Origin: Actinocorallia populi
GTDB taxonomy: Bacteria; Actinomycetota; Actinomycetes; Streptosporangiales; Streptosporangiaceae
Assembly: GCF_002995495.1 (NCBI RefSeq)
Contig: NZ_PVZV01000013.1
Coordinates: 89,612-153,611, forward strand
Direction: 5' to 3'
DNA: 64,000 nt
This document shows, piece by piece, positions 26,784 to 35,870 of this stretch. The notes under the pieces are model-generated. The model was not told the DNA's origin. It saw only the letters and a list, made by a program, of their open reading frames with translations, and made no database searches. Each line of letters opens with the position of its first letter. Within the stretch, counting starts at the first letter, position 1. A program made the position numbers and the translations under genes.

Positions 26784-27730
26784 CCGGGGCGATGCTGGCC
26801 GGGGCCGTCGTCGGGCTCGGCCTGTTCACGCTGCTGCGGGCGCTCTTCCCGGCCCGCCGCGGGCTGCGGGCGCGCCTGTCGGAGTACGACGAGGTCGCCA
26901 GGCGCGCGCAGCCCGGCAAGGCGCCCCTGCGTCCCCAGATCCCCATCAAGTCTCCGAAACCTGATGACGCGGACGGCACGGAGAAGCGCACGGACCGGAT
27001 CCAGACGGAGCTGGGCCGCTCCCTGGCCCGGTTCTGCGAGGAGCGCGGCTGGGAGCTGCGCAGCACCCGCGCCGACCTGGCGATCCTGGGCCGCGACTAC
27101 GAGACGTACCTGGCGAGCAAGGTGCTCACGCCGATCGTGGCGCTGGCGTTCACCCCGGTGTTCATGGTGCTGGTGATGTTCGCGGGCGGGATCTCGCTGA
27201 GCATCCCGCTGTGGGCGGGCCTGGCCTTCGCCGGGGCGGCGTTCTTCTTCCCCGACCTCCAGCTCAGGCAGGCCGCGGCCGAGGCGCGCGAGGACTTCCG
27301 GCACGTGGTCGGCGCGTTCCTCGACCTGGTGGCGATGAACCTGGCCGGGGGCCGCGGGGTGCCCGAGGCGCTGATGACGGCCTCGCAGGTCGGCTCCGGC
27401 TGGCCGATGCTGCGCATCCGCGAGACGCTGGCCAACGCGCGCATCGCCGGCATGACGCCCTGGCAGGCACTGGGTGTGCTGGGGGAGGAGATCAACGTCG
27501 CGGAGCTGGCCGACCTGGCCGCCGCGCTCGCGCTGGTCGCCGACGACGGGGCCAAGGTGCGCCAGTCGCTCTCGGCGCGGGCGGGCTCGATGCGCAGCCG
27601 GGAGATCTCCGCCATCGAAGGCAGGGCCGGACAGAACTCGCAGACCATGCTCATCGCCCAGCTCTCCTTCTGCCTGGGCTTCCTCGTCTTCCTGATCTAC
27701 CCGTCGGCCGTGCAGGTCATCAGTTTCTAG
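26780..27730 (+). CDS. tadC: TadC-like type II secretion F family protein
   Basis: A 316-residue platform partner of TadB. Helices are seen at the N-terminus (about 4-22), near 120-155 (VALAFTPVFMVLVMFAGGI, SIPLWAGLAFAGAAFFF) and at the C-terminus (LSFCLGFLVFLIYPSAV). The F domain includes VVGAFLDLVAMNLAGGRGVP. GTG at 26780 overlaps the tadB stop (GTGA). Confidence 0.9.
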   Translation: MTGAMLAGAVVGLGLFTLLRALFPARRGLRARLSEYDEVARRAQPGKAPLRPQIPIKSPKPDDADGTEKRTDRIQTELGRSLARFCEERGWELRSTRADLAILGRDYETYLASKVLTPIVALAFTPVFMVLVMFAGGISLSIPLWAGLAFAGAAFFFPDLQLRQAAAEAREDFRHVVGAFLDLVAMNLAGGRGVPEALMTASQVGSGWPMLRIRETLANARIAGMTPWQALGVLGEEINVAELADLAAALALVADDGAKVRQSLSARAGSMRSREISAIEGRAGQNSQTMLIAQLSFCLGFLVFLIYPSAVQVISF

Positions 27731-27739
27731 GAGGTCTCC

Positions 27740-27937
27740 ATGCATCAGCTCGACTACCTGCGAACGCTGCTCGCGGTCCGGATGGACCGGCTCCGTGCGG
27801 AGGAGGACCGCAGCACCGGCGCGTCCGCCATCGAATGGGCCATCATCACCGGCCTGATCGCGGCGATCACGCTGGCCATCGCGGTCACCATCCGCAACGC
27901 CATCGAAGGTGCCGCCAACAACATCCAGACCCAGTAA
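27740..27937 (+). CDS. flp: Flp-type pilin
   Basis: A 65-residue prepilin, the structural subunit. The processing site is STG/ASAIEWAII: cleavage after Gly27 leaves Glu at +5, as prepilin peptidases need, and a mature peptide of 38 residues with one hydrophobic helix (IEWAIITGLIAAITLAIAVTI). AGGAGG at 27729-27734 gives the best ribosome site of the operon, fitting high pilin demand. No prepilin peptidase gene is in the window. Confidence 0.92.
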   Translation: MHQLDYLRTLLAVRMDRLRAEEDRSTGASAIEWAIITGLIAAITLAIAVTIRNAIEGAANNIQTQ

Positions 27938-27941
27938 CCCG

Positions 27942-28373
27942 ATGGCAGTCCCCGCCAGGAAGGACCGGGGCGCCACGGCGATGGAGTGGGCGCTGCTCAC
28001 GCCGATCATCCTGCTCGTCATCCTGCTGTGCATCCAGTTCATGATGGTGTACCACGCCAACCACATCGCGCTGGCCGCGGCGCAGTCGGGTTCCCGCGCG
28101 GCCCGCGAGGCGGGTCCGGGAGGGGGCTGGGAGGGCGTCGGCGACGCGGCGGCCCGCAACACGGTGGCGCAGCTCGGCCCCGGAGCGCTGCTGCTGACGG
28201 GCGTCACGCCGTACGGGGACGGCGTCTACGACCGCGGTTTCGAGGTGACCGGGACCGCCAAGGCCGTCATCCCGTGGATGACGTTCACGGTCACCAAGCG
28301 CGCCGTCGGCCCGGTGGAGTGCTTCCGCCCGGACGTCGGCGAGGCCAAGGTCTGCGAGGAGGACGCCGGATGA
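27942..28373 (+). CDS. TadE-like pseudopilin
   Basis: A 143-residue minor pilin. The site RG/ATAMEWALL has Glu at +5 followed by a helix (LLTPIILLVILLCIQFMMVYH); a beta-rich exported domain follows with one Cys pair (CFRPDVGEAKVC). ATG at 27942 follows the flp stop by four bases. It overlaps the next gene by ATGA. Confidence 0.85.
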   Translation: MAVPARKDRGATAMEWALLTPIILLVILLCIQFMMVYHANHIALAAAQSGSRAAREAGPGGGWEGVGDAAARNTVAQLGPGALLLTGVTPYGDGVYDRGFEVTGTAKAVIPWMTFTVTKRAVGPVECFRPDVGEAKVCEEDAG

Positions 28374-28828
28374 GACGCCGGACGCGCCGCCGCGGCGACC
28401 GCGGCGGCATGACGCTGGAGCTGGTGCTCCTTGCGCCCGTGCTGGTGCTGCTGTTCCTCTTCCTCGCGCTGGTCGGACGGCTGGTGAACGTGCAGAGCCA
28501 GCTCGACGGAGCCGCGCGCGACGGCGCCAGGGCCGCCTCGGTCGCCCGCAGCGAGGGCGACGCCCAGGCGTTCGCCGTCGAGGCCGTCGACCAGTCGCTG
28601 GGCGGCGCCAGCTTCTGCCTGGGCGACGCCGCGCAGACGGAGGTCGACCTCGGCGGCTGGGAGCCCGGCGGCCAGGTGACCGTGACCGTCACCTGCCAGA
28701 CCGACCTGACCGGCCTGGACCTGGTGCCGTTCGCGGGCAACCCGGAGAAGACCGGGACGGCCTCCGCCCCGATCGACACCTACCGGCGCATGGACTGCGG
28801 CGGAGCACCCTGCGAGGTACCCGAATGA
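28370..28828 (+). CDS. TadE/TadF-like pseudopilin
   Basis: A 152-residue minor pilin. The sequence DRG/GMTLELVLLAPVLVLLF has Glu at +5 after the Gly cleavage site. The exported part carries four Cys (C-LGD, VTC, MDC, APC) that could form disulfides. GAGGAGG precedes the ATG, which overlaps the previous TGA. The stop overlaps the next ATG. Confidence 0.85.
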   Translation: MRRRTRRRGDRGGMTLELVLLAPVLVLLFLFLALVGRLVNVQSQLDGAARDGARAASVARSEGDAQAFAVEAVDQSLGGASFCLGDAAQTEVDLGGWEPGGQVTVTVTCQTDLTGLDLVPFAGNPEKTGTASAPIDTYRRMDCGGAPCEVPE

Positions 28829-29268
28829 ACGTGAGGGCCGTGGAGCCGGAACGTGCGGCACGGCGCGGGGACCGCGGCACGTTCAGCATGTTCACCGTGC
28901 TGTTCATCCCGATGGTGCTGCTCTTCGCCGGCCTGCTGTTCGACGGCGGCCTGGCGATCCACGCCCGCCAGCGCGCCCTGGACATCGCCGAGCAGGCCGC
29001 CCGCGCGGGCGCCGACGAGATCGATGTCGAGGTGCTGCGCGACACCGGAGAACCGGTCCTGGAGGACGGTGCCTGCGGCCGGGCTCTGGAGTTCGTCGCC
29101 ACGTTCGACGCGAACGGCTACGACGGCGGCTGCGCGCTGACCGGCGCGGACGAGGTCACCGTCCAGGTCGCCAAGCAGGTGGACACCATTTTCCTTGGCC
29201 TGATCGGAGTGAACGCGTTTACCATCGAGATCGAGGCCTCGGCACATCCGGAAGACGGGGCGGACTGA
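28825..29268 (+). CDS. TadG-like pilus assembly protein
   Basis: A 147-residue membrane protein with one helix (MFTVLFIPMVLLFAGLLFDG) and an exported domain. The Gly-type boundary DRG/TFSMFTV lacks Glu at +5 (Phe instead), so unlike its neighbours it is probably not processed by the prepilin peptidase, as for TadG proteins. It is joined by ATGA to the gene before and by an abutting GTG to the gene after. Confidence 0.83.
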   Translation: MNVRAVEPERAARRGDRGTFSMFTVLFIPMVLLFAGLLFDGGLAIHARQRALDIAEQAARAGADEIDVEVLRDTGEPVLEDGACGRALEFVATFDANGYDGGCALTGADEVTVQVAKQVDTIFLGLIGVNAFTIEIEASAHPEDGAD

Positions 29269-32103
29269 GTGAATCGTAGGCAGCCCGTGGCGGTGAGGGA
29301 GCATCGGAGCACCGGCGACGTCGTGGCCGGGCTCCTGTCCCTGCTGGCACTGATCGCGCTCGTGGCCGGGGTGCCGACGGCGCTGCTGCGGTTCACCGGC
29401 TCGCCGCTCCCCGAGCGCGTGCCCGACGGCTCGGTGTTCACCGAGCCGCTCGACACCGAGACGATCCTGTACGTCGTCACGCTCGGCGTCTGGCTGGCCT
29501 GGCTGCAGCTGGTCGTCTGCCTGCTGGTCGAACTGCACGCCGGGGTGCGCGGCATCGGGGTCCCGGCGCGGGTGCCGCTGGCCGGGGCGACCCAGGCGAT
29601 CGTGCACAAGCTCGTGGTGGCGGTGCTGCTGCTGTTCACCGCGACGACGGCCATCATGCCCGCGTTCGCCGCGCAGTCCCCGGCCCAGCAGCAGCCGTAC
29701 CGGGTGACGCAGGCGGCCGCCCACGAGGAGATGCGCGGGCAGCACGCGCAGGGCCATCCGGAGCAGCAGCGGCCCGGTTCGCCCGCGCAGGAGCGGGACG
29801 GCACCACCGCCAAGATCTACACCGTGCAGCCGCCGCACGGCCGCCACCACGAAAGCCTCTGGGAGATCGCCGAGAAGTGCCTGGGCGACGGGCGGCGCTA
29901 CAAGGAGATCTTCGAGCTCAACAAGAGCCATGTGCAGCCGGACGGCTCGCGGCTGCAGCAGGCGAGCCTGATCCGGCCCGGCTGGGTGATGGAGATGCCC
30001 TCCGACGCCCGCAACACCGAGATCATCCCCAAGTCCAAGCTCCAGGACTACTTCCGCGACGGCAATCCCGACCCGCCGGCGGCCAAGCCGAAGCCCCGGC
30101 CCGCGCCCGAGCGCGACGCGGCGAAGGCGGCCCCGCCCGCCGCGAAGCCCGACCCCCGGCCCGGCACGCAGGCGCCCCGCCCGGACCGGCCCGGCCAGGT
30201 GCACGCCGACCAGCGGCCCCAGCAGTCGCCCGCGCCGACGCCCGTCCTGGAGATCCAGCCGCAGGCGCAGACCTTCCCCTGGCCCGAGGCGCTGGCCGGG
30301 ACGTCGCTGCTGGCCGCCGGGCTGCTCACCAGCCTGGGCATGCGCCGCCGCGCCCAGCTGACGCGCCGCAGGCCCGGCCACATGATCCCGCGTCCGGAGG
30401 GCGCGAGCGCGCTGGCCGAGCAGGCGCTGCGGATCGGCGCGGACGCCGAGGGCGCGCGGGCGCTGAACCTGGGCCTGCGCCGGTTGTCGCAGGGGCTGGC
30501 CGCCCAGCGGCGCACCCCGCCGACCGTCTACGGGGTGCACCTGGGCGCGCGGAGCCTCGACCTGTGGATCGCCCCCGCCGACGAGGACCCGCCGAGCCCG
30601 TGGGAGCCCCACGACGGCGGCCAGGTGTGGCGGCTGCACACCTCCGCGCTGGACGTGCTCCAGGAGCGGGACCTCGCCGACGTGCTCGCCCCCTACCCCG
30701 GCCTGATCTCGCTGGGCACCAACGAGAGCGGCCGGGTGCTGGCCGACCTGGAGGCCGCGCACGGCCTCATCGCCGTGGACGGGCCGCCCGAGCAGCGCAA
30801 GGCGGCGCTCGCCGCGATGGCGGTGGAGCTGGCCACCAACAGCTGGTCGGACCACATGCGGCTGACTTTGGTCGGCTTCGGCACCGAGCTGCAGCAGATC
30901 GCCCCCGACCGCATCCGCTGCGTGCCGTCGCTGGCCGAGGCGCTGCCCGAGCTGGAGGCGCGCACCGCCGAGGTGCGCCAGGCGCTGTACGCGGCGGGCG
31001 CCGACTCGGTGCTCACCGGACGGTGCCGCGGCGTGTTCGGCGAGGCGTGGATGCCGCACTACCTGGTGACGGCCGACCAGCCGTCCAAGGCCGACGCGGC
31101 GCGGCTGGTGGCGCTGGCCAGGACGGGCCAGCGGCTGTCGGCCGGCTACCTGGTCGCCGGCCATGTCGAGGACGCCACCTGGCAGTGGCGGATCGACGAG
31201 GAGGGCGAGCTGGACGCCGGGGTCCTGGGCTTCCAGGTCAAGGCGCAGCGCGTCTCGGAGTCGGAGTACCACGCGGTCGCGGGCCTGTTCCGCACGGCGG
31301 GGCGCGCCGAGGGCGTGCCGCTTCCGGCGGTGCCGCCGGAGCCCCCTGCGGGCTCGGAGCGCCCCGCCGCCGGCATCAGGATGCTGGGCCGCGTCCTGGT
31401 GGAGGCGCCCGGCACGATCGACGAGGCACGCCGCGACATCTGCGCCGAGGTCCTGGTCTACCTGGCGGCGCATCCCGGCGGGGTGCACCCCACGGTGCTG
31501 AGCGGCGCCGTCTGGCCGCGCGGCGTCACCGCGGGCGTCCGCGACTCGACCATCGCGATGGCCGCCGACTGGCTGGGCCGCGACTCGCGGGGCAGGCCGA
31601 ACCTGTACTCCGACGAGCGGGGCAGGCTCCGGCTCGGCTCGGAGGTGCGGGTGGACCTCCAGCACTTCCGCTTCCTGCTGTGGCGTTCGGCGGCCGAACC
31701 CGCCTCGGAGGCGGCGTACCTGTCGCACGCGCTCGAACTCGTCCGCGGCCCGTTGCTGGCGGGCCGCCCGAAGGGCCGCTACTCCTGGCTGGCCACCGAC
31801 GAACTGGAGTACGAGACGGTCGCCCGCGTGGTGGACGCCGCCCACCGCCTGTACGAGCTGCGGACCGCCGAGGCCGACGTCCGGGGCGCCGTCCAGGCGG
31901 CGCGCGCCGGACTGCGCCTGGCGCCCGACGACGAGGTGCTGTGGCGCGACCTCCTGCGCGCCACCGAGGCCACCGGCGACCGCACGGCCGTCCACACCGT
32001 CCTGGACGAGCTCCGCGGCCGTGCCGATCTCGACCTCCTCCAGCCCGAAACCGAGGCCCTCATCGAGGAGCTGGTCCCCCGGGCCCACGCTCGCGGCGCC
32101 TGA
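29269..32103 (+). CDS. Membrane LysM/SARP-BTAD protein closing the Tad operon
   Basis: A 944-residue mosaic. Three N-terminal helices lie at about 19-42, 66-88 and 114-136. A LysM domain follows at about 180-243 (YTVQPPHGRHHESLWEIAEK), then a Pro/Lys-rich linker, a fourth helix at about 338-358, a long middle domain, a SARP/OmpR-like winged-helix segment near 700-795 (VLVYLAAHPGGVHPTVLSGA and WPRG) and a BTAD repeat domain near 800-940. A transmembrane protein thus carries a wall-binding and a DNA-binding-type module. It may sense the wall and regulate the pilus genes. It starts at GTG just after the TadG stop. Confidence 0.85.
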   Translation: MNRRQPVAVREHRSTGDVVAGLLSLLALIALVAGVPTALLRFTGSPLPERVPDGSVFTEPLDTETILYVVTLGVWLAWLQLVVCLLVELHAGVRGIGVPARVPLAGATQAIVHKLVVAVLLLFTATTAIMPAFAAQSPAQQQPYRVTQAAAHEEMRGQHAQGHPEQQRPGSPAQERDGTTAKIYTVQPPHGRHHESLWEIAEKCLGDGRRYKEIFELNKSHVQPDGSRLQQASLIRPGWVMEMPSDARNTEIIPKSKLQDYFRDGNPDPPAAKPKPRPAPERDAAKAAPPAAKPDPRPGTQAPRPDRPGQVHADQRPQQSPAPTPVLEIQPQAQTFPWPEALAGTSLLAAGLLTSLGMRRRAQLTRRRPGHMIPRPEGASALAEQALRIGADAEGARALNLGLRRLSQGLAAQRRTPPTVYGVHLGARSLDLWIAPADEDPPSPWEPHDGGQVWRLHTSALDVLQERDLADVLAPYPGLISLGTNESGRVLADLEAAHGLIAVDGPPEQRKAALAAMAVELATNSWSDHMRLTLVGFGTELQQIAPDRIRCVPSLAEALPELEARTAEVRQALYAAGADSVLTGRCRGVFGEAWMPHYLVTADQPSKADAARLVALARTGQRLSAGYLVAGHVEDATWQWRIDEEGELDAGVLGFQVKAQRVSESEYHAVAGLFRTAGRAEGVPLPAVPPEPPAGSERPAAGIRMLGRVLVEAPGTIDEARRDICAEVLVYLAAHPGGVHPTVLSGAVWPRGVTAGVRDSTIAMAADWLGRDSRGRPNLYSDERGRLRLGSEVRVDLQHFRFLLWRSAAEPASEAAYLSHALELVRGPLLAGRPKGRYSWLATDELEYETVARVVDAAHRLYELRTAEADVRGAVQAARAGLRLAPDDEVLWRDLLRATEATGDRTAVHTVLDELRGRADLDLLQPETEALIEELVPRAHARGA

Positions 32104-32737
32104 CGTCCGTCTCGGCGGTGCGGGCGGCCCAGTCGATCCCGAGCAGGGTCCGCCCGCACGCGGTGACGAGGACGGCGCCGTCGGCGGTGAGGGCGGGGCG
32201 GGCGGTGGGGGCGCACGGCAGGGGGAAGGAGGAGCGCGGCGCCATCGTCTCCGGGTCGCGCAGTTCCAGGCGGCGGGAGGTCAGCAGCAGGGCGGTGCTC
32301 CCGTCCCGCGCGAACACCAGGTGCAGGGCGGCGCGGACGCGCACCGGCGCACCGGCGCGCAGGGTGCGCGGGTCCACCGGCAGGAGCATCCGGGGGCCGA
32401 CCGCCCAGAACGTACGCCCGTCCGGCGCCGGGACGACGCTCTGGACGGATGAAGGGGCCTGCACCCGGGCGGTCCGGATGAGCTCGCGCGGGTCGAGCAC
32501 GCTCAGGCCGGTGCCGAGGGGAAGGACGAGCCGCTCGGGCCCGGAGGCGGCGCCGCCGCCTTCGGACGGGGGGACTTCGCGCGGCGCGGGCGGCCACGGG
32601 TACGGGACCGCCGCGCCGAGCCCCACCGCCGCGGCCGCGGGGACGTCGTCAGCGCGGAACCGCACCGTCTCGCAGGCCGTGAGGGCGACGGCGCTCAACG
32701 CGGCGGCGGCCGCCAGCCCGATACCCGCAGTCTCCAT
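32060..32737 (-). CDS. Hypothetical beta-propeller-like (lipo)protein
   Basis: A 225-residue protein with a hydrophobic N-terminus ending in ALTAC (Cys22, lipobox-like), though the n-region lacks a basic residue. The rest reads as short beta strands with recurring SVLDPRELIRTA, LLPVDPRTLRAG and LELRDPETMAP, reminiscent of WD/PQQ-like repeats. Its 3' end overlaps the end of the LysM/BTAD gene by 44 bases in convergent orientation. Function unknown. Confidence 0.65.
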   Translation of the reverse strand: METAGIGLAAAAALSAVALTACETVRFRADDVPAAAAVGLGAAVPYPWPPAPREVPPSEGGGAASGPERLVLPLGTGLSVLDPRELIRTARVQAPSSVQSVVPAPDGRTFWAVGPRMLLPVDPRTLRAGAPVRVRAALHLVFARDGSTALLLTSRRLELRDPETMAPRSSFPLPCAPTARPALTADGAVLVTACGRTLLGIDWAARTAETDVRRRERGPGGPAPR

Positions 32738-32804
32738 TCGGCAGAATGTAGCGGCACGGGCACGCTCCGTGCCGGTGGGAACGGGAAAAGCTCCAGGTCG
32801 GACG

Positions 32805-33830
32805 TCAGGAGTCGGACTTGCCGACGCCTATGCCGAACTCCCGGTAGATGCGCTCCCAGAAGCCGTCGCGCAGCCAGGTGCGCGCCTCCTGGTAGGGGCG
32901 CAGCGAGCGGCCGAGCACCTTCTCGGCGTCGATGAGGAGCTCCTTGTCGATGACCGGGGGCAGGATCGGCCCCGGCAGGAGGTCGCGGATGTTGTCGCGG
33001 CCCCGCTCGAACACCCACTTCTGCGCGACGTGCTCGCCGATCTCCAGCATCTGGTTGCGGTCGGGGCCCAGCTTGTTCTCGGGGGCGGGCGCCTTGGCCA
33101 CGGCGGCGCCGGGGGCCCCGGCCGCGGCGACGGCCGCGGGGGCGGTGCCCGGCCGCGCGGACGCCTGCGGCGCGACCTTGCCCGCGAAGACCTGGGCGGG
33201 GGAGGGCACCGGGGGCCTGGGCCCGTTCAGCACGGCGGGCGCGGGCGGGGCGGGCACGGCCATCCCGCCGACCTTGACGAAATAGGGGCGCAGGAAGTCG
33301 GCGAGCAGCACCTCGACCGTGTCGGACTCCCAGACCAGCCACTCGGCCTGGTTGGAGCCGTGGGTGGGCTCCACGCCCCACAGGTGCACCCGCACCCCGT
33401 ACCCCTGGGCGGCCTCGACCGCGGGCAGCATGTCCTCGTCCCCGGCGAGCAGCACCGCGTCGGTGATCGCCCGGTGCTGGGCCAGGGTCTCCAGGTCGGC
33501 GCGCAGCTGGGCGTCCACGCCCTTCTGCTGGCCCTGGGCGTTGAGGTTGCCCAGGCGCAGCTTCACCAGCGGCAGGTTGGCGATGACCCGCTGCTCGACG
33601 GTCGGCTGCTTGCGGGGCGCGGCGTCGAACCAGTACAGGCGCAGGAGCTCGCCGTTGATCTGCTCGTCGGCGTGCGCGGTCAGCGCCTTGATCAGCTTCT
33701 CCGCGTACACCCGGTACTCGCGCCGGGAACCGGCCTCCAGCAGCAGGGCTCCCGAGGCGGCGTAAAGGTAACCCGCGTCGACGAAGATCGCGTAGCGGGC
33801 CGGTTGCGGTAGGAACTCCGAGGTGGCCAT
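32805..33830 (-). CDS. NYN (LabA/DUF88-type) PIN-like nuclease domain protein
   Basis: A 341-residue protein. The NYN domain spans about 10-185 with the conserved acidic residues in YAIFVDAGYLY, DAVLLAGDEDMLPAVEAA and WESDTVEVLLADFL, as for PIN-like RNases. An Ala/Pro linker (about 190-255) leads to a C-terminal helical domain (KWVFERGRDNIRDLLPG, EKVLGRSLRPYQEARTWLRD). It probably acts on RNA. Its neighbours suggest no partner. Confidence 0.85.
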   Translation of the reverse strand: MATSEFLPQPARYAIFVDAGYLYAASGALLLEAGSRREYRVYAEKLIKALTAHADEQINGELLRLYWFDAAPRKQPTVEQRVIANLPLVKLRLGNLNAQGQQKGVDAQLRADLETLAQHRAITDAVLLAGDEDMLPAVEAAQGYGVRVHLWGVEPTHGSNQAEWLVWESDTVEVLLADFLRPYFVKVGGMAVPAPPAPAVLNGPRPPVPSPAQVFAGKVAPQASARPGTAPAAVAAAGAPGAAVAKAPAPENKLGPDRNQMLEIGEHVAQKWVFERGRDNIRDLLPGPILPPVIDKELLIDAEKVLGRSLRPYQEARTWLRDGFWERIYREFGIGVGKSDS

Positions 33831-33904
33831 GGGAAGACCACCCTATGTCCACCAAGGCTTCCCTGTCGGGTACTTGCTCCCCGCGTTTCCGCGAATCCGG
33901 AGCG

Positions 33905-34114
33905 TCAGCCCGGCAGGGCGCTCGCCCGCCACGCCCCGGGACCGGGGCGGAGCGGGCGGCGCACCAGGCGCGAGCGGTCGGTCCAGGCCGACGGGCGGCG
34001 CGCCGGAGCGGCGGGCGCCCCCGCGGAACGGGCGGAGACCACCGCGATCAGCGCGGCGATCTCCTCGGGGGTGGCGTCCCCCTTGACGACCTGAAGGAAC
34101 GGCCGCTCACTCAT
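33905..34114 (-). CDS. accE: Acyl-CoA carboxylase epsilon subunit
   Basis: A 69-residue protein. It has the family core FLQVVKGDATPEEIAALIAV, then an Ala/Pro linker and SAWTDRSRLVRRPLRPGPGAWRASALPG-like Trp/Arg tail (quoted in part: SAWTDRSR, GAWRASALPG). Epsilon subunits tighten the alpha-beta complex of actinobacterial acetyl/propionyl-CoA carboxylases. It follows accD on the same strand, 70 bases after its stop. Confidence 0.9.
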   Translation of the reverse strand: MSERPFLQVVKGDATPEEIAALIAVVSARSAGAPAAPARRPSAWTDRSRLVRRPLRPGPGAWRASALPG

Positions 34115-34184
34115 GCTTCAACCTCCGGCGGGGCGCCTGCCGGCGCGGGTCACTGCGGCGCCGACCGACCACGGCGCCGCTGGG

Positions 34185-35777
34185 CTACAGCGGGATGTTG
34201 CCGTGCTTCTTGGGCGGCAGGGTCTTGCGCTTGTCCTTGAGCGCGCGCAGCGACTTGATCACCTGGACGCGGGTCTCGGACGGCTTGATGACCGCGTCGA
34301 CGTACCCGCGCTCGGCGGCGATGTAGGGGTTGGCCAGCGTGTCCTCGTACTCGGTGACCAGCTCCGCGCGGCGCGCGTCCGGGTCCTCGGCCGCGGCCAG
34401 CTCGCGCCGGTAGAGGATGTTGACCGCGCCCTGCGCGCCCATGACCGCGATCTGCGCGGTCGGCCAGGCCAGGTTGACGTCGGCGCCCAGGTGCTTGGAG
34501 CCCATGACGTCGTAGGCGCCGCCGTAGGCCTTGCGGGTGATGACCGTGACCAGCGGGACGGTCGCCTCGGCGTAGGCGTACAGCAGCTTGGCGCCGCGCC
34601 GGATGATGCCGTCCCACTCCTGGTCGGTGCCCGGCAGGAAGCCCGGCACGTCGACGAAGGTCAGGACCGGCACGTTGAAGGCGTCGCAGGTCCGGATGAA
34701 CCGGGCGGCCTTCTCGGAGGCGTCGATGTCCAGGCAGCCGGCGAACTGCATCGGCTGGTTGGCCACCACGCCGACGCTGCGCCCGTCCACCCGGCCGAAG
34801 CCGACGACGATGTTCGGCGCGAACAGCGGCTGGACCTCCAGGAAGTCGCCCTCGTCCAGCACCGCCTCGATGACCTTGTGCATGTCGTAGGGCTGGTTGG
34901 CCGAGTCCGGGATCAGGGTGTCCAGCTCGTCGACGAGGTCGAGCTCGGCGGCCGGCTCGAACTCCGGCGCCTCGGACATGTTGTTGGACGGCAGGTAGGA
35001 CAGCAGCGCCTTGACGTAGTCGAGCGCGTCCTGCTCGTCGGGGGCCATGTAGTGGGCCACGCCGGACTTGCTGTTGTGGGTGTGCGCGCCGCCCAGCTCC
35101 TCGAACGTCACCTCCTCGCCGGTGACGGTCTTGATGACGTCCGGGCCGGTGATGAACATGTGGGAGGTCTGGTCGACCATGACGATGAAGTCGGTCAGCG
35201 CGGGGGAGTACACGTGGCCGCCCGCGTTCGCGCCCATGATCAGGGAGATCTGCGGGATGACGCCGCTGGCGTGCACGTTCCGCTTGAAGATCTCGGCGTA
35301 GAGGCCCAGGGCCACCACGCCCTCCTGGATGCGGGCGCCGCCGCCCTCGTTGATGCCGATGATGGGGCAGCCGGTCTTGAGCGCCATGTCGAGCATCTTG
35401 ACGATCTTCTCGCCGTAGACCTCGCCCAGGGAGCCGCCGAAGGCCATGACGTCCTGGGAGAACACGCACACCTGGCGGCCGTCGACCGTGCCGTGGCCGA
35501 TCACGACGCCGTCGCTGTAGGGGCGCTTCTTCTCCAGGCCGAACATGGTCGAGCGGTGCCGCGCGAACTCGTCGAACTCCACGAAGGAGCCCTCGTCGAG
35601 CAGCGCGTCGACCCGCTCGCGGGCGGTCATCTTGCCCTTGGCATGCTGCTTTTCCACGGCGGCCGCCGAGCCGGCGTGCACGGCTTCGTACCGGCGCCGC
35701 TCAAGGTCGGCGATTTTTCCCGCCGTGGTGTGAATGTCGATCTTTTCGACAGGGGGTTCAACCGCTTCCATCGCCAT
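34185..35777 (-). CDS. accD: Acyl-CoA carboxylase beta subunit (propionyl/acetyl-CoA)
   Basis: A 530-residue carboxyltransferase that moves the carboxyl group from biotin to acetyl- or propionyl-CoA, giving malonyl- or methylmalonyl-CoA. Two crotonase-like halves are visible, with oxyanion loops GGGARIQEG (about 140) and, in the C-terminal half, the [18 protein letters not shown] segment near 425-442. ATG at 35777 gives the usual family length; in-frame ATG at 35771 is possible. It is divergent from ppc and upstream of accE, corresponding to Rv3280 (accD5). Confidence 0.95.
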   Translation of the reverse strand: MAMEAVEPPVEKIDIHTTAGKIADLERRRYEAVHAGSAAAVEKQHAKGKMTARERVDALLDEGSFVEFDEFARHRSTMFGLEKKRPYSDGVVIGHGTVDGRQVCVFSQDVMAFGGSLGEVYGEKIVKMLDMALKTGCPIIGINEGGGARIQEGVVALGLYAEIFKRNVHASGVIPQISLIMGANAGGHVYSPALTDFIVMVDQTSHMFITGPDVIKTVTGEEVTFEELGGAHTHNSKSGVAHYMAPDEQDALDYVKALLSYLPSNNMSEAPEFEPAAELDLVDELDTLIPDSANQPYDMHKVIEAVLDEGDFLEVQPLFAPNIVVGFGRVDGRSVGVVANQPMQFAGCLDIDASEKAARFIRTCDAFNVPVLTFVDVPGFLPGTDQEWDGIIRRGAKLLYAYAEATVPLVTVITRKAYGGAYDVMGSKHLGADVNLAWPTAQIAVMGAQGAVNILYRRELAAAEDPDARRAELVTEYEDTLANPYIAAERGYVDAVIKPSETRVQVIKSLRALKDKRKTLPPKKHGNIPL

Positions 35778-35831
35778 GCGCGCAAGAGTAACCGGGTGCT
35801 TCCCCGAGCCTGCGCACCGGGGGGCGGGGAG

Positions 35832-35847
35832 ACTGGTATAGACCAAT
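35832..35847 (+). promoter_or_regulatory. DasR-box-like palindrome in the accD-ppc intergenic region
   Basis: ACTGGTATAGACCAAT differs at two positions from the GntR/HutC regulator DasR consensus ACTGGTCTAGACCACT known in Streptomyces. It overlaps the expected -35 of the ppc promoter, whose -10 may be TAGGAT at 35859-35864, seven bases before the leaderless GTG. Confidence 0.45.
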
Positions 35848-35870
35848 TATTTCCTAGGTAGGATGGCCCC

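Noticed and set aside
29877..33812. 1311-codon plus-strand frame across the LysM/BTAD gene and the NYN gene
   Set aside because: Runs through two well supported genes on different strands and shows no recognisable domain.
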